Assembly (NCBI GenBank): GCA_030272155.1
Contig: CP126191.1
Coordinates: forward strand, 9,446,501-9,510,500
Source: Tetradesmus obliquus
Taxonomy: Eukaryota; Chlorophyta; Chlorophyceae; Sphaeropleales; Scenedesmaceae
Direction: 5' to 3'
Length of the DNA stretch: 64,000 nt
Within the stretch, counting starts at the first letter, position 1; each line of letters opens with the position of its first letter. A model generated the notes under the pieces. The model had not been told where the DNA came from. It did not search any database and saw only the letters and a list, made by a program, of their open reading frames with translations. A program made the translations under genes and the position numbers. Below are positions 24,957 to 36,899 of the stretch, piece after piece.

Positions 24957-27900
24957 GTGGCGGCGGCAACAGCGGCAGCGGCAGCGGCAGCGGCAGCAGC
25001 ACCAGCAGCAGCAGCAGCAGCAGCGGCGGCGGCGGCAGCAGCAGCAGCAGCAGCGGCAGCGGCGGCGGCAGCAGCAACAGCAGCGGCAGCAGCAGCGGCG
25101 GCAGCAGCAGCAGCGGCGGCAGCAGCGGCGGCGGCACGCGTTGACACACGCCAGGCACAGCAAAAGCGGCACCACAGCGGAGCAGCGCATATCATCACAT
25201 TGCCCAGAAATGTAAAGAGTGCACAGTAACACATATGCACTCTACTATCCCACAAGGCCCAACAGCAGGGCAGATGTGCCTGTGCACTGCAAGTGAAACA
25301 TAGCGAGTAGCTGGCTTTGCCTTGCCCCACTGCAGACATTCACTGCTTGTTGTCGGAAGCAAAAGGCAGCTAATCAACCTATCCCGCCAAAAGCAGCTGC
25401 ATAGCGAGTGCGGCACCAGCCCCCTCACTCCACTCCAACCATCACACAGCTCTGACCAGCAAGCACTCACCTTCTGTGTGACGACGCCTCCAGCCTTCAT
25501 GCCTGCCTTCACTTTGTCATCGACAACAGGCACGGACGGCCGAGCACCGACCAGGGCAGTACTGTCGGCCTGCACAGTGGTGCACATTAACAGAGTGAGT
25601 GAGTGGCCAGGTTGTAAGTTGAAGATGGAGAGGGTTTGTGTTGCCAGTGGGTAGCCCCTGAGCACCACACCCTGTACATTCACACTGACCGACAGCAGCA
25701 GTAACAGCAACAGCAGTGGCAGCAGTCACTCAGACATTCCGTGTGCGCCAGTCAGCCTCGGTTGCGTTGTTGATGAAAGGGGAAGCTTCACGACAGGTAT
25801 GATGTATTGAATCATGCGAGCCGCTGGCTTGAACGGTGGTGCACAGAACAGGCAGCAGCAGTGGCAGCTGCCCTGAGCACCACACCCTGTACATTCACAC
25901 TGACCGACAGCAGCAGTAACAGCAACAGCAGTGGCAGCAGTCACTCAGACATTCCGTGTGCGCCAGTCAGCCTCGGTTGCGTTGTTGATGAAAGGGGAAG
26001 CTTCACGACAGGTATGATGTATTGAATCATGCGAGCCGCTGGCTTGAACGGTGGTGCACAGAACATGCAGCAGCAGTGGCAGCTGCCCTGAGCACCACAC
26101 CCTGTACATTCACACTGACCGACAGCAGCAGTAACAGCAACAGCAGTGGCAGCAGTCACTCAGACATTCCGTGTGCGCCAGTCAGCCTCGGTTGCGTTGT
26201 TGATGAAAGGGGAAGCTTCACGACAGGTATGATGTATTGAATCATGCGAGCCGCTGGCTTGAACGGTGGTGCACAGAACAGGCAGCAGCAGTGGCAGCTG
26301 CAACAATTACTCGCGCGATTCGTGTGTATCATTTAGCCTTGATTGTGGCATTCCTGTAACAGCACCAACCAAGGCAGCACCGCAGGGCTGCACAGTGCTG
26401 TGTGTCAACAGGCAGCAGCAGTGGCAGGAACAGCAGTGGCAGCAGTCGGTCAGTAACAGCACCAACCAAGGCAGCGCCGCTGGGCTGCACAGTGCTGTGC
26501 GTCAACAGGCATCAGCAGTGGCAGGAACAGCAGCGGCAGCAGTCGATCAGTGGCAGCGCCCACCAAGGCAGCGCCGCTGGGCTGCACAGTGCTGTGTGTC
26601 AACAGGCAGCAGAAACACCAGCAACAGCAGTGGGAGCAGTCGGTGAATGGCCCTCAAACAGTAGGTGTGATTCAGTTGGGTCGACCCGTCAACAGTGGCA
26701 GCTGCCAGCAAGCTCATGTCGTTGACAGACAAACTTCAGTCAGTTGCATGCTTGTCCTTCTGCCTCCTCGTCTACTGCTACACATAGCTGTTGTGTGTGC
26801 ATATCAGATGTGTGCATCTGACTGTGTAGCTTCCTGGGCGGCTAGCCTGCAGTAGCAGCTGCTGCTGCTGCCGCCGCCGCCGCCACCGCAGTTGTATGCG
26901 CCAAGTGGCTGCGAGCACTTGTCAGAACAGCAGCGTTTGTGCGCGTGTTGGTGGTGGTGCTAGCAGGCAGCTGCTGCTGATTCAGCAGCACACAGCTGGC
27001 TTGTGTAGCGGCCGCAGCCAGAGATGCAGGGTAGAAGGAGCAGAAAGTGTTGTGGATCTAGTGCCATGACATGTACATGTGCAAGTGTTGTACATCAAAC
27101 TGCAGTCCGTGTATGCACGCCAACGCCTGCAGCAGTCACGGCTAGGCCCCTTGGGTGTTCATGGGGAGCTGGCTTCATGCTAGGTCGTGGTTTGTGCTGT
27201 ACCACTTGCTGCTTATCAAGGAGGATACATGACACCGCATCATTGTCACATGCGCATTCTGTACTAGCGCCAGGCTGGCCACAAAGCGTGCATCGCATCA
27301 CTCGGCAAAATCGCCCTCCTCCCATGCTAACACGGTAACTGCAGCGTGAACATCTGTACTCACGTTGGGAAGCAATGCGAGGTTGAACCGGCCGTGGTCT
27401 TCGATGAAAATGGACAGGTTGCCGCGCCCTTGCTCCAGCTCGTAGGTGTTGGGATAGATACCCTTGCGCATGTTTCTCCACTGCTTTTGGGTCTCGTTTT
27501 TCATCGAAGCTGCATAGCCGCCATCAGCAGGAGGTTGAGGTTTTGGGCTGGGACTGGGAGGAGGGGGCTTGCACCAGATAGGAAACCTGTGGACATTTCA
27601 GCAGAATCAAGCACAGTACGCTTGAATGTTGGAAGAATTGCTAAAAAATGTGCAGTGCCATGCGCATGGCAAGGGCCGCCAAGGTGATGCCGTTATGTGC
27701 ACATGGTCGGGGGCTCTGTGCCATGCTTCCCATATTGCTGCTGCTGCTGCTGCTGCTGCTGCTTCTGCAGTGGGGTTGATATGCAAGTTTGGGTGCTGCT
27801 GCTGGTGCTGTGGCGTGTGCCAACTGGTTGGCTGATGTTAGGCATGTTTTCTTGTGACCTGGGGCAAATTTTGGCATACATGCTGCAGTCAGTCAGCGTA

Positions 27901-28716
27901 GCATGGCCATTGGAGTTGTCAATTGGTGGCGTCGCTACTGAACGTCAGTGCAGATGGCATGGTGCACCACTGGTAACAGCACACACTGTGTGTTCGGAAC
28001 ACATTCTGCCAACAAAGTTACACCAATATGCAGTGAATTTCTGTGCGGAGCGGTGTTTCACTCGAGTGAACATGTGCAATGCAAATCGTATGTCGATATG
28101 AGCTGCTGTACATGGCATGCTTTGCATTGCTGCTGCAGACTGACACATGTGCTGAGCTGGCAGGTTGACCTAGTAGCTGGGGTGGGGCGCCTGCTACTGC
28201 TGTTTCATTGCTGTAAGTATAAAAATTGCTGTAAGATGAAGTCAGGTGCGAAGTAAAGCGGTGTACGGCTGAGCCTAGTCAATGCACTTGCCGCTGAAGG
28301 GTCACCGTGACAGCTGTGGTGCGTTCAGCCATGGCCGCCACAAATCCAAAATGATCCGTAAATTACCATTTTTAGGTTGCAGGCAGCTTATCTTTGGGTT
28401 GCAGATGCAGCATATAATCACCTGGGCGACCTGATCACCGAAGGCACGATGATGACACAGAAAACGATGGTCCGAGAAAGCACAGAGATTCCATGGAAAT
28501 AATACTCTGCATCTGACTTAATTTGAACTCTCGTTCTCACCTCTTGTGCTTGCTGTAGTACTGTCGGCACCTGGTGTGGGTGTGGGGGAACTGATGCCGC
28601 TTCCCCTGCACCGCTGCACTGCCGGTAGCGACGGTTTGCGCCAGTGTGGCACATCCACTAGCTACCACGAGCAGTATCATCAGCCATGCCTTCGAAGTCA
28701 CGCTGGTTCGCCCCAT
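11518..28716 (-). CDS. Secreted delta-endotoxin-N-like protein with Ser-Pro hinge (27 exons, in-frame TGA)
   Basis: Exons, high to low: 28716-28541, 27586-27364, 25569-25471, 24816-24736, 24419-24294, 23846-23745, 23160-23107, 22592-22489, 21910-21760, 21093-20800, 20533-20450, 19631-19343, 18949-18868, 18663-18537, 18082-17991, 17089-16954, 16794-16687, 16547-16474, 15669-15624, 15315-15185, 14729-14689, 14426-14224, 13805-13633, 13369-13275, 12942-12845, 12487-12211, 11750-11518 (TGA stop). All junctions are GT-AG and all phases agree; the coding total is 3,699 nt. Residues 1-27 look like a signal peptide. A Pro-rich linker follows near 65-77. Residues 134-470 are mostly helical with amphipathic segments. 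An apolar helix ends in Phe-Trp-Pro in exon 5, and exon 9 carries a helix resembling the conserved central helix of delta-endotoxin domain I. Residues 471-1063 look beta-rich with many Cys and N-glycosylation sequons. A (Ser-Pro)n hinge (about 1082-1132) leads to a tail with 10 Cys. A TGA at 16702-16704 (codon 771) interrupts exon 17. The endotoxin relation is a fold-level guess from motif pattern; there is no evidence of toxicity. Confidence 0.6.
16687..16794 (-). other. Exon 17 of the endotoxin-like gene with internal TGA
   Basis: This 108-nt exon is exactly 36 codons. It fits phase 0 on both sides and has a good acceptor (CTCAG) and donor (AAG|GTAGAC), yet codon 31 is TGA (16702-16704) and five sense codons follow before the donor. 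No alternative GT in the exon gives a phase-0 donor of comparable quality. Either the codon is read through or recoded, or the allele is a nonsense mutant, or the base call is wrong. Confidence 0.6.
22201..22489 (-). other. Intron 8, 3' part, of the endotoxin-like gene
   Basis: This and the other introns of the gene hold the satellites and microsatellites listed separately; apart from those I see no nested gene. Introns range from about 140 nt to 1.8 kb. Confidence 0.4.
23400..23715. repeat. AT-rich island with (AAT)n microsatellite in intron 6
   Basis: About 250 bp of strongly AT-biased, non-repetitive sequence is followed by roughly 22 AAT units (about 23648-23715), inside the intron between exons 6 and 7 of the endotoxin-like gene. 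Surrounding DNA is close to 50% GC. Organelle DNA insertion is one possible origin; an AT-rich transposon remnant is another. Confidence 0.75.
24905..25138. repeat. (AGC/GGC)n trinucleotide tract
   Basis: About 235 bp of almost pure AGC, GGC and AAC triplets in the intron between exons 3 and 4 of the endotoxin-like gene. It keeps frames open on both strands (poly-Ala, poly-Ser/Gly, poly-Leu), none of which I regard as a gene. Confidence 0.9.
25657..26301 (+). repeat. 215-bp tandem repeat, 3 units
   Basis: The segment beginning CCTGAGCACCACACCCTGTA starts at 25657, 25872 and 26087, exactly 215 bp apart, and the units are nearly identical. The array is in intron 2 of the endotoxin-like gene and includes short CAG runs. 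Confidence 0.95.
26340..26650 (+). repeat. 97-bp tandem repeat, 3 units
   Basis: CAGTGCTGTGTGTCAACAGG recurs at about 26393, 26490 and 26587. It directly follows the 215-bp array in the same intron but shares only the CAG-rich part with it. Confidence 0.85.
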
Positions 28717-29435
28717 CCTGGGTGCAGTGCGCAAGATCGGGCTGACTCAACAGCAAATAAGATGAACGATCTCAAACGTTACTAAAGTTCGGTCGCTTCT
28801 AGGAGCCAGCTCAGTGGCCTCAGCTGAACATGGTCGTCTTGATCTCGCTCTGCTTCTGCTTTGGAATGGGCGCTCCTCAGCTCAGCTCCTAAGAGTCAGT
28901 GAGGTCTGACGCCCTATTGGTACACTACCAGGAGGAACTACGCAGGGATCTGCAATAAGCATGGCAATCCGGCAACATCAGGAAGTGACGAAGAAAGTGA
29001 CGCGTACGCCCATTTTCGCGAAAAATGTCACTGGCGACTTTATCTGCGCAGAAAAAGCCGCTGAAAAGGCACAGCAATGCCTTCTTGCATGTGCAAGTCC
29101 CGTCACATCAAGTTGTAATGGTGTAATCATTACACTCGGTGGTACTACTATTCAATGCAGAACTTGCTGCCAAGAAAACTCCAGCGGCAGCACTGCCGCG
29201 AGCACCCGAAGCAGCAGTTGTGATCCTGACCCAACATACCAAGTAGTGGTGGAAAATGAGAAGCCTTTCAACGGTTGCATGCGGAGTTGGGCGATAAGAG
29301 CTGGGTGTCACTAACCCAGGCCCGTCAGGCCCGCCACGTGGCAGTGCACTGATGACGCACTCCAGGTGCCACCAGCCACCGCAGCATTGCCAACTTGGTT
29401 ACTGTTGAACCCATACATGTAAATACATCGGTGCT

Positions 29436-29475
<40 letters not shown>

Positions 29476-29841
29476 CACTGTAGCAGTAGCAGTAGCACTG
29501 TGTGCCCCAACAGGGGCAGCAAACTCAGCATGAAGACGCAAGCCAATGCGTTGCACCATCACCTCGATGACAGCTCACGTATAAGGATACAGTACTCATG
29601 TTTTTTCAAGCTGGCAAGAGTTGCATGGCGATCAGCTGCCTCGCATGTAGTAAAGGGCCCCGAGGGGCGCATGCACTGCATGGCATGCGCAGCAGGAATT
29701 ATGAACCAGCAGCAACCATAGCGGTCTCAGCTCTAAGCCCCAGCCCTCCACGATTTCTTTCTGTCATTATGGGTGTGCTGCAGTGCCTTTCATGGAGCCA
29801 CGTCAGTTGCGGAAAACAAGGCAACAACAGCATAGCTTGAC
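28717..29841. other. Divergent promoter region, left part
   Basis: This stretch lies between the start of the endotoxin-like gene (28716, minus) and the F-box/LRR gene (30719, plus). It contains a (CAG)n run at about 29437-29476 and a TGTAA at 29115. No core promoter element can be named with confidence. Confidence 0.4.
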
Positions 29842-29908
29842 GGTGCGCAGCTGTGCATGACCATCGTACTTCTGTATCCTGACTTTGTCTAGAATTCGTC
29901 ATTTTACA
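29842..29908 (+). mobile_element. Solo MITE end
   Basis: GGTGCGCAGCTGTGCATGAC and the following segment up to ATTTTAC match the terminal inverted repeat of the element at 41896-42130 (reverse complement of its right arm). Only one arm is present. Confidence 0.6.
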
Positions 29909-30718
29909 ACGGCACATAACAAAGCAGATACAGATCCCTCCTGCACCTGCTGGCATGAGTAACAACACTGCTAAGCAGCTGCATGCTCAACATCATTCTG
30001 TGGATACGCCTTTGTTGCAGTGACTCGTTGTCGGACACACATGCAGAGGTAACCTGTCACAGGTGTTTGGTGTCCATGCTTTTGAGCCAGCACTTGCTGC
30101 AGCCACAAGCACAGATACAGCCCTTCATTCAAGAAAACTCATCGATCTCATGCTGAACCAACACCAGTGGAAGGATAGAATTGGCACCTAGTTCGGGCAC
30201 CACTCAATGATTGGTGGCACCGTGCTGCAGGCTGTACCCCTGACATTGCCAGAAAAAGGCTTGCCAGCACCTGCTTTGCTGCTGCGGCTGCTGCTGGCTC
30301 AGCCAGCAGTGCTGCTGGCTGCTGCTGGCTGCTTCTCTTATGGATCAGCAACAGCTACTGCCTTAGAGGGTGGATCAAACTTAGGCTTATAATGGCCATA
30401 CACGGTTTGCACTCCCCCTTGGGGGGAGGGGGGGGGGGGGTGTGGGATGTTCAGTGTCTAGCGTCTACCCACCCGGCTTCTGTTCAGTCGGCGAAAGCTC
30501 TGTCCCTGAGTCAAATCTGCAAATTATCAGGGCTTTGCCTTTTCTCTTGCAGTTATCCACATTGCGACCGACAAAAACGCAACAGTCAACGGACCAGCAT
30601 CAGTAACACCTTGACTACGGCAATCAGTCAGCGAGTTTGCAGCAGTCTAGATGCAAATGTATGAAAGCGATGTTTTACAGCAAATCTTGTCAATGACGAC
30701 CTGCAAGTGATCAGCACT
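29909..30718. other. Upstream region of the F-box/LRR gene
   Basis: Contains a poly-G run at about 30420-30440 and a CTG-rich patch at about 30275-30335. I see no further gene and no defined promoter motif. Confidence 0.4.
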
Positions 30719-33700
30719 ATGCCGGCACCCATGAATATCTGGCACAGCAAGGATGTATTTCACGAACTTCAGCATCGCCTTAGCTACAATGACGTAGCAC
30801 ATCTGAGAGCTTCTTCAGTTGATTGCAAGGGCTGCGTCGATTCTGTGCTTCAGCGACTGTCCCCTGTGCACCTTGACAGCCGGTTACTCGATAATGGGTG
30901 CGTTCCCATGCACGCTAAACGATCAACAACGATTTGAATAGCTTTGTTCCGTGCATCGAAGCATCGCCGGCACTCACGGCAGTACATGTACTGCACACAG
31001 TGCCTGACCGTCCTGACGTTGCCGTTGCTGCACGGCTGTACTGCAGATCCTTGCCTGGACTCAAGGCTCTGCACATATTTCAGCTGCAGCACCTGCAGCC
31101 CAGCCAGCTGCTGCGGCTCAGCAGCCTGACGCAGCTGACACAGCTGCACATTGGGGGCCAAGCATGCGCCCAGCTGCGCAGCCACCAGCTGTCTTGGGTT
31201 GGGAAGCTCACAAACCTAAAAGATCTCAGCGTCTCGAAGTGCACCAAGGTGAGCAGCAGCATGCTAGGATCTGTGAAACCTGGTGAGAGGAAAGCTGGCA
31301 CCAGTATGTTGCCATCAGCTGCTGCTGCTGCTGCTCCTGCTGTATGGCTTCTAATTACATCTTGAACCTGCTTACACACGTACAGGGGCAGCACTGCTGC
31401 ACTTCAATACCCACATGCTGCTCAAGCCCTTCACGAAACCATTGAGGAGTACCAGGCTAGCCTGGCTCTGCACCAAACCATACAACCTCCAACACAGCAG
31501 TCAAGCACTCCCAACATGCGCTTACCCTATCCTTCATTGATTCATATTCCCAGGTCCGCCTGAATGTGCTGGCCTGCTGGCACAGCTTGCGCCGCCTGGA
31601 GCGCCTCACCCTCATCGGCCTCTCCTTCACAGCAGCAGACGCGCACCACCTCACAGCTTTCCTGCAAGCAGGCGCAGCCAGCAGCTTGACGTCCCTGGTG
31701 CTTGGGGACCAGCAGGGCCTGAACTTCTTGAGCGATGCAGCGCTGGAGGGTTTAGGGCGGCTGCTGGGCCCTGCAGGAAAGCTGCAGGTGCTGGACCTGT
31801 CCGGATGCATCGAGCTGACAGATGCGGGTGAGCCTTCTGCAAGAGCAGCGGCGTTATGACGCAGCAGTGTTGAGGTAGTGTGCTGGGCAGCGTGCGAAAC
31901 ATGCAGCAACGAAGGTGTGCGCAGCTAATGCGGCAAGTGCTGCCGTGGATGCAAACATGCTGCTGTTGTTGCTTGCCAAGCAAAGCTCGAGAGACTGCAG
32001 AAGTGCAGTGCAGCTGCTGCTGCGTGCAAGCCCAGCCCAAACTCATGTTGTGTCTCAGAATTGGCACAGCATGCGCACTGTCCCTGTGCTGCTTTTCGCC
32101 TCCTCTCATTTCAACTGCAACCACTCACAGTCAAACATTGTTATTTCGCCGCCACCTCATGTACATACAACAACCCACGCAGGTGTGCGGCACCTGGCAG
32201 GCCTCAGCAGCCTGCACAGCCTGCAGCTGCCCAACGCCATGAAGATCGGCGCAGGCGCAGTAGCTGAGGTCGCAAAGTTCACCGCTCTGCAGCACCTCAA
32301 CCTGCGGGGCTGCAGCCAGCTGCAGGACTGCCACCTGTTGCAGCTGCTGCGCCGCCTCACCTGCCTGCAAACCCTACACCTGCAGTCCTGCAGCGGTCTC
32401 ACTGGCAGCTTCCTCCCAGAGGTGTGCAGCGCGCTGGTCAACCTTAAAACCCTAAACCTGGCGTACTGCCCGGGGCTGTACCCTGGCCAGCTGTCATACC
32501 TGTCAGTGCTGCCGGCGCTGCAGCAGCTGGACGTAACTGGGGGGTCTGCTGTGTCTGGGGTTGAGGCGCTGCTGCTGCTGGGGAAGCTGCAGCACCTCAA
32601 GCAGCTGCAGGGTGGGCACTGGCGCTGCAAGGGCTCGGCTGCCAGCCTGGCAGCATTCATGGAGAGCAGCAGGAGTGCTGGGGATGCTGCTGCGGCTAAC
32701 CCAGAGCAGCAGCAGCAGCAGCAGGAGCGGTACCCGCTGCTGCCAGCGCAGTTGCAGCACCTATCGGTGAGCCACCTGTGCTGCAGCGAGTCATTCCTGC
32801 AAGCGCTACTGCTCAGCCTGCCTGGCAGCTTGACCAGCCTTGACCTGTCATCTTGCTCAGTGCCTGGCTTTGGTGCAGACTCAAGGTGCCTCAAGGGCCT
32901 CCTGCAGTGCAAGCAGCTGCGCAGTTTGTACTTGAGTGGCAGTAGCGGCCGGCTGGCAGAGGCGGCGCTGCAGTACCTGAGTGAGCTGAGCTGCCTTACA
33001 GAGCTACAGCTTGACCACATTGACCACAGCAGCAGCAGCAGCAGCAGCAGCAACAGCAGTGGTGAGGCTGTTGTGGGCAGCAGTGGCGACATGCAGCAGC
33101 AGAATTCTCAAGGCAGCAGCGCTAGTGGCGGCAGCAGCAGCAGCCACAGCAGGGCTAGCAGCTTGTCATACAGTGAGGATGCGGCTAGCCAGAGCAGCAA
33201 CAGCAGCAGCAGCAGCAACAGCGGTAGCAGTGGTGCTAGGGCCTGTGGTGGCGTGGCGGCCCTGCTGGCTGGCACCGCTTTGTTTGGCAGCCCAACCAAA
33301 TCCATGCTAGCATCATCCAGCAGCAGCAGCGTTGGTGGTGCTTTGATGCCCGTGCGGCGCAGCTTGTTTCCAGAGGCAGTACAAGCTGGATGTGCAGCGC
33401 TTGTTGACTTCCTGCAGCTCAGCGACCCAGCTGCAGGCAAAACAGCCGCACAGCAGCAGCTGTTTTTGCAGCAGCAGCAGTTGCTTTTGCAGCAGCAGCA
33501 GCAGCTGCCGCAGCCGCTGCGCCTGGCGCACATGCAGCAGCTCCAGCACCTCACCATTAGCTTCTCCACATGGGTTGATGATGCAGTCCTGGCAGGCTTC
33601 TCAGGCCTGAGCAGCTTGCGCAGCCTGAGCATCATCAGCTGCCAGGGTTTTAGTGGCTCAGGGTTCAGCACCTGGGGTGGCCTGCAGGAGCTAACGCGGC

Positions 33701-35039
33701 TGAACCTGTCAGGCTGTGGAGGGGTGTGTGATGCTGGCGTGGCAGCGCTAGCAAGGGAGTGTAAGGGGCTGCGGGAGCTGCTGTTGGCTGGTTGCAGGGC
33801 GGCGGGCGATGAGGGCGTGAGGGAGTTGCGGGCGCTGCGGCGGCTGCGGCGGCTGAACCTGACCAGCAACAAAAACATCACACACAGGTGGGTGGGCGGG
33901 CTCCGGGGTAGTTGTAGTTTGGTATGTGTGTTTCAGACGCCACAGGTGCCAAAGACAATTTAGCTTGAGGTGGGCGCCCCAGCGCACACAACAAGCCTGC
34001 ATTTGATCAGCATCCAAGGTGCCATGCACATGTAGGTGCTGCTCCTCCCTGGCTACCACAACCCAACACAACTAAACCATCATTCTGCATTGTGCTGCAA
34101 ACATGTATGCAGGTCGCTGGCTGCGCTGCTCCCTGGCCTGCGCCACCTGTGCCACCTCACGCTGGACTTGTGCACAGGGCTGGATGATGCTGCACTGCCC
34201 TGCCTTGCTGCTGCACCGGGGCTGGCCACAGCAGACATGCGGGGCTGCTGGCAGGTCACAGATGAAGGTGCGTGGTGCTGTTGTTGTTATGAAAATAGTG
34301 ATATGTGTTGTTTGGCCTGCTGGTGTGGGCTGTTGACCTCTTGGGTGGGTTGCTGGATGCCGTGGCAACAGCGCGACCGAATATTCAAGGCCATGGTCAG
34401 CCAAGCAGCTGTCATACCCCCATGTGCGAACTACAGCAAGCAACGCCTTGCCTGCCTGCCCGCCCCTTTCATCTAGAGACAACTGCAAAAGTGCAAATCT
34501 AACAGCCTGGGGTGATGTTTGTGTCTGCAGGCGTGCGGGCGCTGCTGCTGGCCAGCGCCTCGCTGCAGCAGCTCAATGTGGACAGCTGCCACAGGCTGAG
34601 TGCCGCCTGCTGCCCTGACAGCTTCACAGCAGCCGGGCACGACCTCTGCAGCAGCAGCCACAGCAGCGGCAGCAGCAGCAGCAGGAGGCCCAGTAAGCTT
34701 ATACGTGTCAAGCTGCATGCAGCTGAGGCAGCAGCAGCAGCAGTGGCAGAAGCAGGTGATGTGGCTGCGGTGCAGGCAAAGGTGGCAGCAGCTGCTGGCG
34801 GGTTGCTTGCAGGATTTGCGTCAGAAGACAGCTGCGGCAGTGGGGAGCTGATTGGTACGGCAGTTGCCACAGCAGCCGAGGAGATGCAGCTTCAGGCCGG
34901 CAGTGATGGCAGCCGCAGCTACAGCGAGGGTGAGGCTTCTGGCTTGCATGCTAATCTGAGCCAAGGTCAGAGCATCAGCGGCGGCAGTGTTGGGTACCTG
35001 GAGCTGTCAGCGCTGCAGAGGGCTCTTGACCATCCCTAG
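30719..35039 (+). CDS. F-box-like / leucine-rich repeat protein
   Basis: Six exons: 30719-30897, 30942-31248, 31554-31827, 32183-33887, 34113-34267, 34531-35039 (TAG stop); 3,129 nt, about 1,042 residues, every phase consistent. The N-terminus (residues about 8-45) has the leucine, Asp and Arg spacing of an F-box, which would link it to an SCF ubiquitin ligase. From residue about 70 on, Leu-rich repeats of the RNI/AMN1 cysteine-containing kind (L-x2-L-x-L-x2-C) run through exons 2-5 and would form the substrate-binding arc. Exon 4 carries a long Ser-rich insert (33025-33330) and Gln runs (33450-33510) between repeats, both coded by CAG/AGC tracts. The last exon is a low-complexity Ala/Ser tail. 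Intron 1 is only 44 nt. A TGTAA at about 35421 is a candidate polyadenylation signal. The substrate is unknown. Confidence 0.75.
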
Positions 35040-35919
35040 GCAGCTGCTGTGGAAATGCAGAGTGTTATGTTTGGCTTTTGCGGGGAGTTGTGGCGTTGTC
35101 AGCGCCCCTGACCCGCCGGGCGTGTTTGACAAGCACGTGGTGTGTCCTATGCAGACATGCAGATTGTACAACAACAGCAGCTGTTGGGCAGCAGCATACA
35201 TCAGCATGTTACCACACTGGCAAGGATTGGTGGTGTTGGGTGCTTTTGAAATAGGTTACAATGGCTGTGTGTTTGTTGTGCTGTGTTCTGCGTGATCGCC
35301 TTTTATGTTGTCACAACAAGTTGACAGGGGGATTGCTTTTTGGTGTTGTGAGGTTTGTTTGGGCTGAAGAATACCGCTATGTGCGTGTTCGATGAAAGGC
35401 ACATGGTGTTCGTTTGTTATGTAACATCAGACGCTGCTATTCAAACAGCGGCCGCACTCGGTTCTGACCACCACGCAACCGTGACTGATGTGGCCAGCTC
35501 ACCAGCATCTGCTGTGAGATGTGGCAAAAGCCAGCATGGCATTGCCGTTGCGGCAGGTTGTGATGTACGGCAGCATCCTGCGAGTGTATTATAGGGTTTA
35601 GCCTGCTGTTGTGAAGCTTGTGGGCTTGTTGCGCTCAATGCGTACATGTTGTTGGGGTTGATGACTCATCCCGGCGTTTCACTCTGTTGCTTGTACTGTT
35701 TTTTTGTGTGACGATGATGACGTGTTTCACGTGCAATCTCCGCTACTAAGCAGTGTTTGATGGCTGCTGATTTTTTTTGGTTACCAGGGGGGACGGAATC
35801 CTACTGGCTCGCTACCACAGCACAATTGGGCCAGCCCAACTGCCGGGAGCTGGAGGCTATGCCTCACCAGCAGAACACGTAACAACACCCTATACCGGAG
35901 GTGCCCAGCGCCCGGACCA
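35040..35919. other. 3' flank and spacer
   Basis: 3' UTR and intergenic sequence after the F-box/LRR gene, with T-rich patches. No second gene is visible. Confidence 0.4.
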
Positions 35920-36000
35920 AAAAAATAAGCGGGGGAGTTGAACCCCCACACCCCTTGGTGTGCTACAGCTCAATTGCACGCCGCACACACCCGACCAACA
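35920..36000 (-). ncRNA. tRNA-like / SINE-head candidate
   Basis: Read on the minus strand, GGGGG-TTCAACT-CCCCC forms a perfect T-arm with a B-box-like core. It is preceded by a CACACC/GGTGTG hairpin and followed within four bases by a run of seven T, a Pol III terminator. A normal acceptor stem and anticodon arm cannot be folded, so this is more likely a tRNA-derived SINE or decayed tRNA than a working tRNA. Confidence 0.35.
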
Positions 36001-36461
36001 CTCAGTGTTAGCCGCCCCAATAAAGGAGTCTATAAGTGCAAGCTTGTGAAAAAATGGACAGAGAGAGCTGCGCAAACTCTGGCGCATCTCACTAGCGCCA
36101 AACCTGCACTGCAGCTCCATGCACAGCGCCAACAACGGCTTCCACAATTGCGCCAACAACTCAACTAATAACCGACTCATGCAGCTGCACAACCATATGA
36201 GTGCATGCATTGATTGTGGCGCGCAGTACCGTGCAAAACACCAGCTGCAGGGGCCCACATCCTGTAAGTTCATGGCTGCTGATTGGTGCTCCATCTGGCG
36301 ATGTTGCTATGGCTTAAAAGGTAACATGATGATGATGATTCACAGCAGTTAACCCTGCCGGGAGCACTAGCCTGCAAGCAGGCACGCCGCCATGCCCATA
36401 GGCAGCAAGCGGGCATGCCCGCTCGGCGGCGCAGCTCCGCATCGTAGGTGGCTGTGAAACG

Positions 36462-36511
36462 ACAGTTTTAGGCATGGTGAAGGCACAACTGTGCACCTGC
36501 AAGCAATGCTG
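36462..36511 (+). repeat. Dispersed ~49-bp repeat (copy)
   Basis: The segment starting ACAGTTTTAGGCATGGTGA and ending GCACCTGCAAGCAATGCT is close to 55343-55391. A shorter form is at 55159-55187 and an inverted form at 54855-54893. Function unknown; it may be the arm of a MITE. Confidence 0.6.
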
Positions 36512-36899
36512 TACCTTTGCTGCTACAGCAGCATCCACCCCACACAGTTGTGGCACCACAGTGCACGATCTACAACATTGTGATGCCATCACGCTCTCGC
36601 CATCATCAGTGTCGCCTTCACAGCCGCCTTGCCCCCAGCGGAGCACTTGTTGCCATGCGCTGCCAGCACAGCAGAGCGCCTGCACAGCTGTTCGCAGTAC
36701 GCCACACACAGTGCTGCAAGCAACCCACATGCTCAAGCGCTTTGCAGAACAAGTGCCAGCTGCTGCTGATTCAAGCGCATCTATACAATGCAACACACGC
36801 TCACGCATTTTGTGTCACACCTCGCGCGACGAAGCACCAAAGATACAGGCAAAACTCCTGGCAATGATCCAAGGCAGCAGAACCCACGTTGGCCAAGCT

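Noticed and set aside
24737-25144. Long open frames rich in Ser/Gly, Ala or Leu on both strands
   Set aside because: They arise from the AGC/GGC triplet tract in an intron; the minus-strand exon at 24736-24816 and its splice sites explain the only real coding part.
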